64,000 nt of DNA from Bacteroidaceae bacterium (GCA_017615835.1 JAFZZI010000001.1:50933-114932); one strand, 5' to 3'; shown: positions 1-9,931, counted from the stretch's first letter. The notes: generated by a model not told the origin, from the letters alone. Translations and numbers: made by a program.

Positions 1-762
<762 letters not shown>

Positions 763-785
763 CAGTGATGACCTGACATGATTAT

Positions 786-821
786 GAACCGGCCACCGTC
801 CTGCGGCGGCCGGTTCTTTTT
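786..821 (+). terminator. Intrinsic terminator after first esterase
   Basis: An inverted repeat (GAACCGGCC ... GGCCGGTTC) is followed directly by a T-rich run. It lies 24 nt after the esterase stop and separates it from the GH51 gene. Confidence 0.75.
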
Positions 822-857
822 GTCGAATCCTGTATAGTAAAAACAAAACATATTGAT

Positions 858-865
858 TATCTTTG
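858..865 (+). promoter_or_regulatory. Putative -7 element for GH51 gene
   Basis: TATCTTTG matches the Bacteroidetes -7 consensus TAnnTTTG and lies 25 nt upstream of the GH51 start codon. No clear -33 TTTG is visible at the expected spacing. Confidence 0.5.
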
Positions 866-890
866 TCATATTACAAATTAACAGTGTGAT

Positions 891-3422
891 ATGAAAAGGT
901 TCAAGACTATTATCGCCATAGTAGCGGTTATGCTGAGTGCTTCACCGACATTCTCGCAGGAGACGGCCGAAATACTGATTGATTCCAAGGCACCGTCGGG
1001 ATTGATTGATCCTATGCTGTACGGACAGTTGTTCGAGCATATTTACTTTTCTGCCAACAACGGTGTATGGCAGGAGATGGTTTATGGGCGTTCTTTTGAA
1101 CCTGAACACTATCCCGGCATACCTCCCCGTGACGGATATTTTGATGGGTGGTTCATGGACGATGACAATATTCTGCATTCTCCTACACGCTATGAGCAGC
1201 CTTTGGAAATTACTTCAGTACCCTCTGATGATTATGAGATCTCGATGGATGTCAACTGGCGCTCGTACCGTCTGGCACGGCGCGCGTGGAGCGGGGGACT
1301 GCTTGACATGCGTATTGCTTTCAAGAACGGACCTGACGGACAACCTTATTTCTTCAGACTGCATGACCCTAAGTATGAGGTCCGCATTCTGAATACTGCC
1401 CAGACAGAATCTCAGATTCAGGCCGCCAATCAGGCTCAGGCACGTCAGGCACTGAATCAGAGCGTGGTTCCGGATTTCTCTATAGCTGCCATGGTTGAAA
1501 AGGAAAGCACCGGATTCGGCGGACGTACCCGTATGGTCAGGACTCTTGATGCAATTACCTCAAAAACTGCTACTCCGGCTCAGGTGAACGAGAACCGTGA
1601 CTGGCACAAGTTGCGTTTAGTCTGCAAGGGTGGTTCAGTAAAGGCATACTGGGATGGCAAACAGATTCTGAACGCAGGCAAACTTGCAGAGAACGGCAGC
1701 AACGATATCGTTCTTTGGGTGAATTATACCGAGGCTCTTTACAGAAATATAAGGGTTACGTCGCTAAATGGGAAGACAGTTTACTTTGAAGGAACCCCAA
1801 AAGATGTACAGATACCCGACGTGGCTCCGGAATGGAAGAGTTTCGGAACAGGTAAGTTCGAGCTGGTAAAAGGCGATGCCGTCAATATGAATTATTCGCA
1901 GAAGATTACTGCTACTTCAAAGTCCGGCCTGCTGCAAGGACCCCACAATATTGTAAAGGGTGAGAAATATATGGGCTATGTGTATGCCAAGGGTGATGGC
2001 GACCTGTCCCTTGAATTGAGGAACGGTACCACCGTTGTTGCATCCTGCAAGTTGGGCAGAATTACGCATGATTGGAAAAAGTATGAATTTGAGATGACCG
2101 CTGGTTCCTATCAGGGAGATGCTGATCTGGCTATCTGTGTTGAGAACGGAACCGTCCAGATTGACGAAGCCAGCATGAATACCAAGACTGGCCGTAATCT
2201 GGGTGGCTTCAGGCCTGACATATTCGAAGCAGTCAAGGATCTTCATCCTACGTGTCTTCGCTGGCCGGGAGGCGGCTATGTAGCACAGTATGACTGGAGA
2301 TGGGGAATAGGGCCTCAGGAGGAACGCAAACGGTGGGATCACTGGATGTGGATGGATTATGACCAGAACTGTTTCGGCACCGATGAGTTCATACGTTTCT
2401 GCCGTGAAATTAATACTGAGCCTGTAATTGTGGTTTCTGTTGGCTTTGACCGTCCCGATGAGGAACATTCCGCCATTTTGGAGAATGCTTTGAACTGGCT
2501 GCGTTACTGCAATGCTCCGGCAACTGACGAGTGGGGGGCCAGACGTGCAGCCAATGGCCATCCTGAGCCTTATAATGTCAAGTACTGGGAAATTGACAAT
2601 GAAATGTGGGAAATGGGAATCGAAAAATATGAGGCTGCCCTTATTGAGTTTTCCACGGCAATGCGCAAAATAGATCCGAGTATCAAGATTATTGCCTGTG
2701 GCGGATTTGGTGAGGATGAAGAGTTCATTAAACGCTCGGGAAACTTTTTTGACTACATGAGCCTTCATCATTATGAGGGAGCGAACGGATATGCTACCGG
2801 GCCGCTCCGGCTAGGGCAGCAGTACGACCGCTATGCCAGAATGATTGCCGATGGACCTAATCCCAATATCAAACTGTTCATTTCGGAGTGGAATCTGAAC
2901 AGTACCGACTGGCGTACAGGACTTTTTGCGGGCGGATTTCTCAATATGTGCGAGGCCCGCGATGTAGTAGCCATGGGAGCTGCCGCCCTGTTTATCCGTC
3001 GTACTGATGCTCCCGACTGGAACAATGCGTTCATCAACTTTGATTACAAGGATCTTTTCGTGGCTCCCAATTATCAGGTTACCAATCTGTGGTACGACCA
3101 CTTCTCGAAATACCGGCTGTCTTATTCTGGCCATACCGGCGACATAAGCGTTTCGACAACAATGTCGGAGGATGGACGGGACATTATCGTTAAGGTGGTT
3201 AATCCGACAGACAAGCCTTATGTCCTCAATGTGGGCGGCAATTGGGATGGCCTTGACGGAGCTGAGTACGACTTCTATGCACCAGGTGATCTTATGACTG
3301 CCAACAGTATGGAGAACAAGAACGCGGTGGCTCTGAAACACTCAGAGCCGGCAATTGCCGATTCTGGAGTTTCGTTGAACATGGAACCTTATTCTGCGGG
3401 TGTACTTACACTTCACCGCTGA
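891..3422 (+). CDS. GH51 alpha-L-arabinofuranosidase with internal carbohydrate-binding-like modules
   Basis: 843 aa with a signal peptide (about residues 1-22, ending TFSQ), so exported. The start of the mature protein (PMLYGQLFEHIYFSANNG) and the core are typical of GH51 enzymes, which release arabinofuranose from arabinan and arabinoxylan. The likely acid/base is E571 in WEIDNEMW and the likely nucleophile E666 in FISEWN. Residues about 110-300 resemble a LamG/DUF1080-type sandwich inserted before the barrel, and about 320-430 a CBM4/9-like module ending in QIDEASM. It is flanked by two CE1 esterases, fitting arabinoxylan side-chain removal. The family call is firm; substrate is inferred. 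Confidence 0.92.
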   Translation: MKRFKTIIAIVAVMLSASPTFSQETAEILIDSKAPSGLIDPMLYGQLFEHIYFSANNGVWQEMVYGRSFEPEHYPGIPPRDGYFDGWFMDDDNILHSPTRYEQPLEITSVPSDDYEISMDVNWRSYRLARRAWSGGLLDMRIAFKNGPDGQPYFFRLHDPKYEVRILNTAQTESQIQAANQAQARQALNQSVVPDFSIAAMVEKESTGFGGRTRMVRTLDAITSKTATPAQVNENRDWHKLRLVCKGGSVKAYWDGKQILNAGKLAENGSNDIVLWVNYTEALYRNIRVTSLNGKTVYFEGTPKDVQIPDVAPEWKSFGTGKFELVKGDAVNMNYSQKITATSKSGLLQGPHNIVKGEKYMGYVYAKGDGDLSLELRNGTTVVASCKLGRITHDWKKYEFEMTAGSYQGDADLAICVENGTVQIDEASMNTKTGRNLGGFRPDIFEAVKDLHPTCLRWPGGGYVAQYDWRWGIGPQEERKRWDHWMWMDYDQNCFGTDEFIRFCREINTEPVIVVSVGFDRPDEEHSAILENALNWLRYCNAPATDEWGARRAANGHPEPYNVKYWEIDNEMWEMGIEKYEAALIEFSTAMRKIDPSIKIIACGGFGEDEEFIKRSGNFFDYMSLHHYEGANGYATGPLRLGQQYDRYARMIADGPNPNIKLFISEWNLNSTDWRTGLFAGGFLNMCEARDVVAMGAAALFIRRTDAPDWNNAFINFDYKDLFVAPNYQVTNLWYDHFSKYRLSYSGHTGDISVSTTMSEDGRDIIVKVVNPTDKPYVLNVGGNWDGLDGAEYDFYAPGDLMTANSMENKNAVALKHSEPAIADSGVSLNMEPYSAGVLTLHR

Positions 3423-3446
3423 CAGGTTCCTGCGGCTGATTTGTAT

Positions 3447-4178
3447 TTACTTAAGTTCCTGATAAATACGTATGTCAATGTCCTTCACTTCTTCAAGCGG
3501 GGTCAGGTCGGTCTGTCCCGTGTGATATGGTATGAGAACCTTGGGAGCAATTGTCCTGGCTGCTTTCAGACACTGATCGACAGTCATTGTATAGGGTTGG
3601 TTTACGGCCATGAATGCTACGTAGATGTCCTTTATCTGCGACATTTCCGGTATGTCTTCAGTATCGCCGGATATATATACCCTCAATCCGTCGAAATCGA
3701 GTATGTATCCGTTGCCATTCCCTTTCGGATGGAATCTCTCGCGCCCTGGAGTAGAATTGTAGGCCGGTACACTTTCCAATCTGATACCTTTTAATAACTG
3801 GCGGGTCTCACCGTTGCCGATTGATTCTCCTTTGCCTATCTGGTCGCGGCTTTTTGCATTGAGCAGCAGCACAGTTCCCTCTTTTGATACGCTTTCTATA
3901 GTGGACGCGTTAAGGTGGTCGCCATGTTCATGAGTAACGAGTACAATGTCGGCTTTTGGAAATGAATCGTAGTCCAGAGTCTTGCCTCCATATTCGGATA
4001 CAGGGTCTATCTGTATTAGACAACCGTCATATTCAACGGCTATCGATCCGTGGTTTATGAGACTGATGTTCACTTTTCGCCCCTGAGGTGTGGTAAACGT
4101 CTCGACTGGGAATTCTGCTGAAGCGGAGATAAAGGAGTTCATAATCAGCATTGTCAGAAAGAATAGTTTAAGTTTCAT
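3447..4178 (-). CDS. Secreted MBL-fold metal-dependent hydrolase
   Basis: 243 aa with an N-terminal signal peptide (MKLKLFFLTM...ISASA). The metal-binding motif THEHGDH is at residues 82-88, and downstream metal ligands are suggested by YISGDTED and IPYHTGQTD. This is the compact UPF0173-like metallo-beta-lactamase fold. The signal peptide is less usual for the group and suggests a periplasmic place of action. It is convergent with GH51 (24 bp apart). The substrate is unknown. Confidence 0.8.
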   Translation of the reverse strand: MKLKLFFLTMLIMNSFISASAEFPVETFTTPQGRKVNISLINHGSIAVEYDGCLIQIDPVSEYGGKTLDYDSFPKADIVLVTHEHGDHLNASTIESVSKEGTVLLLNAKSRDQIGKGESIGNGETRQLLKGIRLESVPAYNSTPGRERFHPKGNGNGYILDFDGLRVYISGDTEDIPEMSQIKDIYVAFMAVNQPYTMTVDQCLKAARTIAPKVLIPYHTGQTDLTPLEEVKDIDIRIYQELK

Positions 4179-4219
4179 GTTCGTTGCATTTTAGTCGTAA
4201 TCCGGTTGATAATACTCTG

Positions 4220-4227
4220 CAAATATA
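4220..4227 (-). promoter_or_regulatory. Putative -7 element for MBL-fold gene
   Basis: On the minus strand this reads TATATTTG, a full match to TAnnTTTG, about 42 nt upstream of the start codon. Confidence 0.5.
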
Positions 4228-4279
4228 GTCAGAAACACAAAACTTTTGCTTTGTCTTGGAAGTTCCCTCTGTTTTTTTG

Positions 4280-4287
4280 TAGATTTG
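4280..4287 (+). promoter_or_regulatory. Putative -7 element for second esterase
   Basis: TAGATTTG matches TAnnTTTG. A TTGG at 4256-4259 sits about 20 nt upstream as a possible degenerate -33 element. The implied leader is about 75 nt. Confidence 0.45.
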
Positions 4288-4369
4288 CCACTGGTGAACA
4301 CCGTAGTTGTCATGATTACCGGTTGTTCCTTACTAGAGTTTTTTAATTGTTCGTTTATTATTCCATTCT

Positions 4370-5503
4370 ATGAAGAAGAACCTTATTGCAGTGTTGTTTT
4401 TGGCGCTCTTTTCGAGCGGCATGTTATCGGGTCAGGAACTGGCCAATTTCTCATTCGGACGCGGGCCGAGAGTCGCTTCTCCTGTGATACAGGGCGACAG
4501 TGTCACTTTCAGTCTGAGCGCGGACTATGCGACTGTCGTCCAATTGCAAGGCAATTGGCTTCAGGGGATGACGCCAATGCGGAAAAGCAATGGTGTCTGG
4601 AGTGTCAGGCTTCCTCTTCCTGCTCCTGAGATATATACTTACAATTTTGTGGTTGACGGTGTCTCGGTGAACGACCCCTTGAACGTGATGGTTCAACGTG
4701 ACGGCAACAGGTATCTCAGTATGCTTTACGTTGACGGTGAACGCTCGGCCAACTACAAGGAGGCCAATCATAGAGGATCGGTCAGCCATGTATGGTATGA
4801 CAGCAAGATTCTGGGAATAAACAGACGCCTGACTGTCTATACTCCTTACGGCTATGAGGCTAATCCGAAACAGAAATACCCGGTACTGTATCTTCTTCAT
4901 GGTGCAGGAGGCGATGAGGAGGCGTGGTCGTCTATGGGTCGCGCCGCGCAGATTCTCGACAATCTTATTGAGCAGGGCAAGGCCGTTCCGATGATTGTCG
5001 TAATGCCCAACGGTAATCCCGGTCAGCAGGCTGCACAGACGCTCTCGTTGCCGGAGTCGAACACTAATTTCCGTGATCCTTCCATGAGTAATGCATATCC
5101 TCGCAGTCTGGCTGAAGAGATAGTACCGTTTATTGAGAAGAACTTCAGGGCAATTCCCAAGAAATCATCCCGTGCAATTGCCGGTCTGTCAATGGGTGGC
5201 GGTCATACTATAACTACATCACTGCTTTACCCCTCGATGTTCGATTACATCTGTCCTCTGTCAATGGGTACTCAGGATACTCCCGAGATCAACTCGCAGT
5301 TCGCAGCTCTGAAGAAAGCCGGCTTCAAGCTGTATTGGGTGGGTTGCGGCGATTCGGATTTCCTTTTCAACAATGCCAAGACTCTGGATTCAGTATTGTC
5401 TAAGAACAATATTGAGCATACATTCTTTGTGAGCGACGGCGGTCATACATGGCCTAACTGGAGACTCTACCTGAATACGTTCGCTCCACTCTTGTTCAAG
5501 TGA
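4370..5503 (+). CDS. CE1-family secreted esterase with N-terminal E-set/CBM48-like domain
   Basis: 377 aa; the signal peptide ends near MLSGQ. Residues about 25-115 form an immunoglobulin-like E-set domain of the kind found on GlgB and on Bacteroidetes feruloyl/acetyl xylan esterases (VVQLQGNWL, YTYNFVVDG). Residues about 140-377 are the alpha/beta-hydrolase domain: YPVLYLLHGAGG oxyanion strand, nucleophile S274 in GLSMGG, probable acidic residue in WVGCGDSDF, catalytic H359 in DGGHTW. It is homologous to the truncated gene at 1-762 but lacks that gene's low-complexity insert. Probable role: de-esterification of xylan in the periplasm or at the surface. It has its own promoter and terminator, so is likely monocistronic. 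Confidence 0.9.
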   Translation: MKKNLIAVLFLALFSSGMLSGQELANFSFGRGPRVASPVIQGDSVTFSLSADYATVVQLQGNWLQGMTPMRKSNGVWSVRLPLPAPEIYTYNFVVDGVSVNDPLNVMVQRDGNRYLSMLYVDGERSANYKEANHRGSVSHVWYDSKILGINRRLTVYTPYGYEANPKQKYPVLYLLHGAGGDEEAWSSMGRAAQILDNLIEQGKAVPMIVVMPNGNPGQQAAQTLSLPESNTNFRDPSMSNAYPRSLAEEIVPFIEKNFRAIPKKSSRAIAGLSMGGGHTITTSLLYPSMFDYICPLSMGTQDTPEINSQFAALKKAGFKLYWVGCGDSDFLFNNAKTLDSVLSKNNIEHTFFVSDGGHTWPNWRLYLNTFAPLLFK

Positions 5504-5554
5504 TCCGATAGTCGGTGAACTGGTCGGGAACCGGTTTGCTGTCCTTGCTAATAT

Positions 5555-5600
5555 GCCGGCTGCCGCATTGATCTTTCATGCGGTGGCCGGTTGTGTTTTC
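5555..5600 (+). terminator. Probable intrinsic terminator after second esterase
   Basis: An imperfect stem (GCCGGCTGCCGCAT ... ATGCGGTGGCCGGT) is followed by TTGTGTTTT, about 50 nt after the stop codon. Confidence 0.6.
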
Positions 5601-5688
5601 TGATATGGTAAAGAATGAAATGTTTTCCATGCCTGATTAACTGCATTTTTTTATTAAAATATGTTTAGAAAAAAAGCCAATCGAGTTG

Positions 5689-5696
5689 CATATTTG
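5689..5696 (+). promoter_or_regulatory. Putative -7 element (CATATTTG)
   Basis: One mismatch to TAnnTTTG, 40 nt upstream of the sugar-binding lipoprotein start. Weak support. Confidence 0.3.
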
Positions 5697-5736
5697 AGAA
5701 ATTATTAGTAAAATCGCCCGTCATTACATTTCATTT

Positions 5737-6684
5737 ATGGAAAAGAGGAGGGTAAATATAGTCTTTGCTGCACTAGTCGTGGCCTTTGCTGCGGTGGTTT
5801 TTTCGGGATGTAACGAAAAACCTGATACTTCATCAAATAACAATATTGTAAAGACCGCTAAGAGTTCTAAGAAAACCGACGGCACTGTGTTGCTTCTGAT
5901 GGGAACAAATAACAAGTTCTGGAACCAGATAGTGACAGGTGCAGAGATGGAGGCTGTCAAGCATAATCTCAGGACCGTTACCGTTTTCCGTCAGACGGAC
6001 GAGTCCAATGCTACACTTGTAAATTCACTCAACGATCTTGATTCCTACGGAAATCTGCGCGGAATTGTGATTGCCGGGGGTGATGAATCTCTTGAGAAGG
6101 TCATTTCGACAAAGAATCCTTCTGTTCCAATTGTATTTGTGGATCAGATGCCTTCCGAGACGAGCGCTGTCAGGAATATGAAGCATTCTTCGGTTGTACC
6201 TGACAACATTGCTTTGGGCAAGGCCTTGGCCGGCAAGATAGATGGTAAGGTGATTACTTTGCGATATACGATCGGTGCAACCTACGACAGGGTAGAGGGT
6301 ATCAAGATGGCTAAAGGTAATGATAACGTCATTGATATCACGGCCTCAATGGCTGAAGATCTTTTCACGAATTTCAGACAGAGGATACAGAAGGGAACTC
6401 AGTTTGACGGAGTCATAATAACTACCGGTGACGTGATTGAGGACAGGCTGATAGACCTCGTTCCGAACAAACCGGTCTGCTGTGTCGATATGAATGCCAA
6501 TGTGGCCAGGTTCATTCGCAGTGGTGCCCTGTTATGCTCCGCAATTCCCGACACTTATGAGATGGGAGCAAAGGCGGTTAATCAGGTTCTGTCCACTGAC
6601 AGCACTGCAACTGTGCCGGTACCTGTGATTTGGGTTGACAGGACAAATGTAGATTCTGACGAAATCAAGAAATTCTTGAGATAA
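5737..6684 (+). CDS. Orphan periplasmic sugar-binding-like lipoprotein (Peripla_BP fold)
   Basis: 315 aa lipoprotein; a hydrophobic N-terminal stretch ends in the lipobox VFSGC, followed by a polar linker. Residues about 45-310 resemble the type I periplasmic binding fold of RbsB and LacI-type sensors (start of fold GTVLLLMGTNNKFWNQ; GIVIAGGDE; IVFVDQMPSE; GVIITTGDVI). No ABC permease or ATPase gene is nearby. In Bacteroidales such domains more often occur in hybrid two-component sensors, so this may be a free sensor or scavenging protein rather than a transporter part. Ligand unknown. Confidence 0.75.
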   Translation: MEKRRVNIVFAALVVAFAAVVFSGCNEKPDTSSNNNIVKTAKSSKKTDGTVLLLMGTNNKFWNQIVTGAEMEAVKHNLRTVTVFRQTDESNATLVNSLNDLDSYGNLRGIVIAGGDESLEKVISTKNPSVPIVFVDQMPSETSAVRNMKHSSVVPDNIALGKALAGKIDGKVITLRYTIGATYDRVEGIKMAKGNDNVIDITASMAEDLFTNFRQRIQKGTQFDGVIITTGDVIEDRLIDLVPNKPVCCVDMNANVARFIRSGALLCSAIPDTYEMGAKAVNQVLSTDSTATVPVPVIWVDRTNVDSDEIKKFLR

Positions 6685-6691
6685 CGGTCGC

Positions 6692-7462
6692 TTATCTTAA
6701 ACCAAACTGCTTAAGGTCGGACATTGATTCGACCTTTTCTTCTATGTCATCGCTGAGGTTGGGAAAAAAATCTATTCCTGACTGTTCTTCCAGATCGTTG
6801 ATGCTTAGAGTGCAATCCTTCAGGTAGTGTCTGAGGTCATCGTTGTCCATTGTGAAAGCTATGGCCTTGTAGTTACCTTCGTCATTTATCAATACAGCCT
6901 TGAAGAAACCGTCCGGCACAACCACTCCCTTGCCGATGGTTCCATTTATGTTCTTTCCGATTATGGGGCCTGTCACTACCCACACTCGTCCGTACCTGCG
7001 TGCCAGTTCGCGCACCTTTGATTCCAAATATTCCCAATCGCCGTTGTTGAGGATTTCTGACTGCGGACAGCAGTTTGTATAATAGAATGTTTCCCACATG
7101 CCCTCATCGCTCCATTTGAAGTCACCTGCAGGAGCCATGTGTCCACGGGTCCATCCTGACCCACGGTAGTCGCTGTCGTCAGCCTGCGTGTAGTTCACAT
7201 TGCCGTCCCGTCTGAAACGCTTGTCATTGCGTTGGACATTTCCCCTTGACTCTTCGGCCGTCAGTTCATATGCCACCCACCTGGGAATGCGGTGTTCCAC
7301 GTCAAAAGAGACCGTGTAGTATGGTGCTGTGTCTTTGGACGATGAAGTATACGTAATGATTTTTTCTCCATTAATGAAGGCCGGTATTTCCATCAGTTCA
7401 ACGTTGTCTTGTACAACACTGCTGCAACCGGCAAGCAGCAACACTAATGTCAGAGCTTTCAT
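6692..7462 (-). CDS. Secreted DNA/RNA non-specific endonuclease (NUC1 family), lipoprotein
   Basis: 256 aa. The N-terminus MKALTLVLLLAGCSS has a lipobox (LLAGC), so membrane-anchored outside the cytoplasm. The beta-beta-alpha-metal nuclease signature is TRGHMAPAGD with the catalytic His, followed by TNCCPQ and a downstream NNGDWEYLE that supplies the metal-binding Asn region. These enzymes cut DNA and RNA, probably for nucleic acid scavenging. The -7 promoter element ends only 5 nt before the start codon, so the mRNA may be leaderless. It is convergent with the binding protein (8 bp gap). Confidence 0.88.
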   Translation of the reverse strand: MKALTLVLLLAGCSSVVQDNVELMEIPAFINGEKIITYTSSSKDTAPYYTVSFDVEHRIPRWVAYELTAEESRGNVQRNDKRFRRDGNVNYTQADDSDYRGSGWTRGHMAPAGDFKWSDEGMWETFYYTNCCPQSEILNNGDWEYLESKVRELARRYGRVWVVTGPIIGKNINGTIGKGVVVPDGFFKAVLINDEGNYKAIAFTMDNDDLRHYLKDCTLSINDLEEQSGIDFFPNLSDDIEEKVESMSDLKQFGLR

Positions 7463-7467
7463 ATAGG

Positions 7468-7475
7468 CAAATATA
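7468..7475 (-). promoter_or_regulatory. -7 element unusually close to the nuclease start codon
   Basis: TATATTTG on the minus strand, only 5 nt upstream of the ATG (7460-7462). With the usual distance from this element to the transcription start, transcription would begin at or within 1-2 nt of the ATG. Confidence 0.5.
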
Positions 7476-7568
7476 AGTCATTTGTACCCATATTCATGTG
7501 TAAAACTGCTTAATTACTAAAAAATCAGTTAATAATTCTTATAAATGGCTCCGGAGGTCCGATGACAG

Positions 7569-7599
7569 TTTCAGTTGGATGAAAAAATGAGTATTTTTG
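7569..7599 (+). promoter_or_regulatory. Putative promoter for EF-G paralogue
   Basis: TTTC (7569-7572), 19 nt, TATTTTTG (7592-7599): a near-consensus Bacteroidetes promoter, about 60 nt upstream of the start codon. A short CCCGAAACGGG palindrome lies just downstream in the leader. Confidence 0.6.
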
Positions 7600-7658
7600 C
7601 GGCCCGAAACGGGCAAGCTTCTGTAAGTTAAGTTAATAGAAAGGTAAAATTTTTAGCA

Positions 7659-9731
7659 ATGGGTTCAAGTATCTCAAATTTAAGGAACATCGGAATTGCC
7701 GCACATATTGACGCTGGCAAGACAACGGTTTCAGAGAGGATTCTTTTCTTTACTGGAGTTAACCGCAAAGTTGGTGAGACTCACGACGGTTCGGCTACGA
7801 TGGACTTCATGAAACAGGAGCAGGAAAGAGGTATAACCATTGCGTCGGCAGCCATCACTACCCGTTGGAATGACTGTCAGATCAACCTCATCGACACTCC
7901 GGGACACGTTGATTTCACCGCCGAGGTGGAGCGTTCCCTGCGAGTGATTGATGGTGTTGTTGCTGTTTTCTGCGCCGTCGGAGGTGTTCAGCCTCAGAGC
8001 GAGACGGTGTGGAATCAGGCTGATAAGTACCGTGTGCCCCGAATAGCTTTTGTAAACAAGATGGACCGTATGGGTGCGGATTTCTCTGAGGTGGTTTCGC
8101 AGATGAACCGTTATCTTGGTGCCAATGCAGTGCCTATACAGTTGCCGATAGGAGCCGAGGCGGACTTTGAGGGCATGGTCGATCTTGTCAAGATGCAGTC
8201 TGTGACTTTTAAGGAGAAGGAAAGAATAGTCGGACCGATTCCGGCAAATATGATGGCACAAGCTGAAGCAGCCCGTCGTGAACTTGTCGAGAAGGTTGCT
8301 GATTGTGATGATGATGTTGCGGAACTCTATCTTGAGGATGCAGAGGTTCCGGAGGAGCTGCTGATGCGGGCCATCCGTAATGCTACAATTAAACTTATGC
8401 TGGTTCCTGTGCTTTGCGGAGCAGCCTACAAGAATAAGGGAATTCAGCTTCTTCTTGATGCTATTGTCGATTATCTGCCTTCGCCTCTTGACTTGGGCGC
8501 AACGGTGGCGCATATGCCTGATGACGAAAACAAGACTTGCACTCGCAATCCTTCAGAGAACGAGCCTTTCGCCGGTCTCGCATTCAAACTCATAAATGAC
8601 CCGTTCGTGGGACAGCAGACATTTGTCCGTGTGTTCAGCGGTAAGCTTGTAAGTGGTATGTCCCTTTATAATACGAACAAGGGAAAGGAGGAGAGGGTAG
8701 GCCGAATCTTCCGTATCAAGGCTAAAGAGCGCGAGGAGATTACGGAGGCTGGCCCAGGCGAGATTGTGGCTCTGGTCGGAATGAAAGTCACCCGTACAGG
8801 TGACACGCTCTGCGACGGTAAGACTCCGATTCTTCTGGAGTCTATCAACATACCACCTGCCGTTATTGAGATGAAGGTCAGTCTGGCTGACAACAAGAAT
8901 CGCAGCAAATTGGGCGAGGCTCTTGCCAAACTGTGTAACGAAGATCCTTCGTTCCGTGCACACTACGATGATGAGACTGAAGAGACAATTATTGCGGGAA
9001 TGGGTGAACTCCATCTTGAGATTATCGTTGACCGTCTTAAGGAAGAGTTCAAGATTCCAGTAGAGACAGGTGCTCCTTCGGTTTCTTTCCGTGAAACCAT
9101 AACTGCCCCGTTTGAGTGCAATTACAAATATGCAAAACAGACTGGCGGCCACGGGCAGTATGCACATACTGTAATCCGGTTTGAACCGAATCCAGGCAAA
9201 GGTTTTGAGTTTGTTGATATAACAAAGGGCGGAGTGATTCCCAAGGAATTTATTCCATCGGTACAGAAGGGTCTTCAGACTGCCATGCAGAAGGGACCTC
9301 TTGCCGGTTATCCGGTCGTTGATGTGAAATGCGTTCTCGTTGACGGTTCTTCGCATCCGGTTGATTCGAGTGACATGGCATTCCAGACATGTGCACAACT
9401 CTGTCTGAAGCAGGCTTTCCCAAAGGCTTCTCCATTGTTGCTTGAACCTTCGATGAAGGTTGAAGTGAACACTCCTGACGACTATATAGGTGCCGTATCA
9501 GGCGATATCAACAAACGCCGTGGACGTATTGAGGCAATGCGCCGTTTCCGCAAGGGCTCGCAGAAACTGGACTGCTTCATCCCGCTTATGGAAATGTTCG
9601 GTTATGCAACTGCATTGCGCAACATCACGTCAGGCCGCGCCAACTATTCGATGGAATTTTACCAATACACTGGTGTGCCACGTTCAATACAGGACGAAGT
9701 GGTAAAGGCACGCAATACTCCAAAAGAGTGA
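7659..9731 (+). CDS. Translation elongation factor G (paralogue outside the str operon)
   Basis: 690 aa, full EF-G length. GTPase motifs are intact: P-loop AHIDAGKTT (15-23), switch I RGIT (T60), DTPGH (79-83) and NKMD (133-136). The C-terminal IV/V domain region is normal (GGHGQYAHT, PDDYIGAVSGDINKRRG). It stands alone with its own promoter and terminator and has none of rpsL, rpsG, rpsJ or tuf beside it, so it is likely a second EF-G rather than the str-operon fusA. Bacteroides EF-G2 is reported to lack GTPase activity; the motifs here look catalytically competent, so equivalence is uncertain. No symbol is assigned because which paralogue it is cannot be decided here. Confidence 0.88.
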   Translation: MGSSISNLRNIGIAAHIDAGKTTVSERILFFTGVNRKVGETHDGSATMDFMKQEQERGITIASAAITTRWNDCQINLIDTPGHVDFTAEVERSLRVIDGVVAVFCAVGGVQPQSETVWNQADKYRVPRIAFVNKMDRMGADFSEVVSQMNRYLGANAVPIQLPIGAEADFEGMVDLVKMQSVTFKEKERIVGPIPANMMAQAEAARRELVEKVADCDDDVAELYLEDAEVPEELLMRAIRNATIKLMLVPVLCGAAYKNKGIQLLLDAIVDYLPSPLDLGATVAHMPDDENKTCTRNPSENEPFAGLAFKLINDPFVGQQTFVRVFSGKLVSGMSLYNTNKGKEERVGRIFRIKAKEREEITEAGPGEIVALVGMKVTRTGDTLCDGKTPILLESINIPPAVIEMKVSLADNKNRSKLGEALAKLCNEDPSFRAHYDDETEETIIAGMGELHLEIIVDRLKEEFKIPVETGAPSVSFRETITAPFECNYKYAKQTGGHGQYAHTVIRFEPNPGKGFEFVDITKGGVIPKEFIPSVQKGLQTAMQKGPLAGYPVVDVKCVLVDGSSHPVDSSDMAFQTCAQLCLKQAFPKASPLLLEPSMKVEVNTPDDYIGAVSGDINKRRGRIEAMRRFRKGSQKLDCFIPLMEMFGYATALRNITSGRANYSMEFYQYTGVPRSIQDEVVKARNTPKE

Positions 9732-9766
9732 CATTTCAGAGTCAACATTCCCATACATACAGGTGA

Positions 9767-9812
9767 TTGTGGCGGCATTTGCTTAAAAAGAACAAATGCC
9801 GCCACAATTTTT
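9767..9812 (+). terminator. Strong intrinsic terminator after EF-G
   Basis: A perfect 15-bp stem (9767-9781 with 9793-9807, TTGTGGCGGCATTTG and its complement) around an 11-nt A-rich loop, followed by five T. Confidence 0.9.
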
Positions 9813-9931
9813 CATCTGGATTACTTCGTCTGAATAAAAATCACTTATTTTGAAACCGTTTTTTCAATACCCGCTGACAAGCGGAGGGATTGATGGTTTA
9901 TGTTGTTATGAACCGATAGAGAAGCAATAGT

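Noticed and set aside
2592-2609. GH51 acid/base motif reads DNE instead of GNE, suggesting an inactive enzyme
   Set aside because: The catalytic Asn-Glu pair is intact, and to my knowledge this variant is common in Bacteroidetes GH51 enzymes.
1917-2771. 284-aa minus-strand frame inside GH51
   Set aside because: A shadow of the GH51 gene with no recognisable domain; the plus-strand protein has clear family motifs over the same bases.
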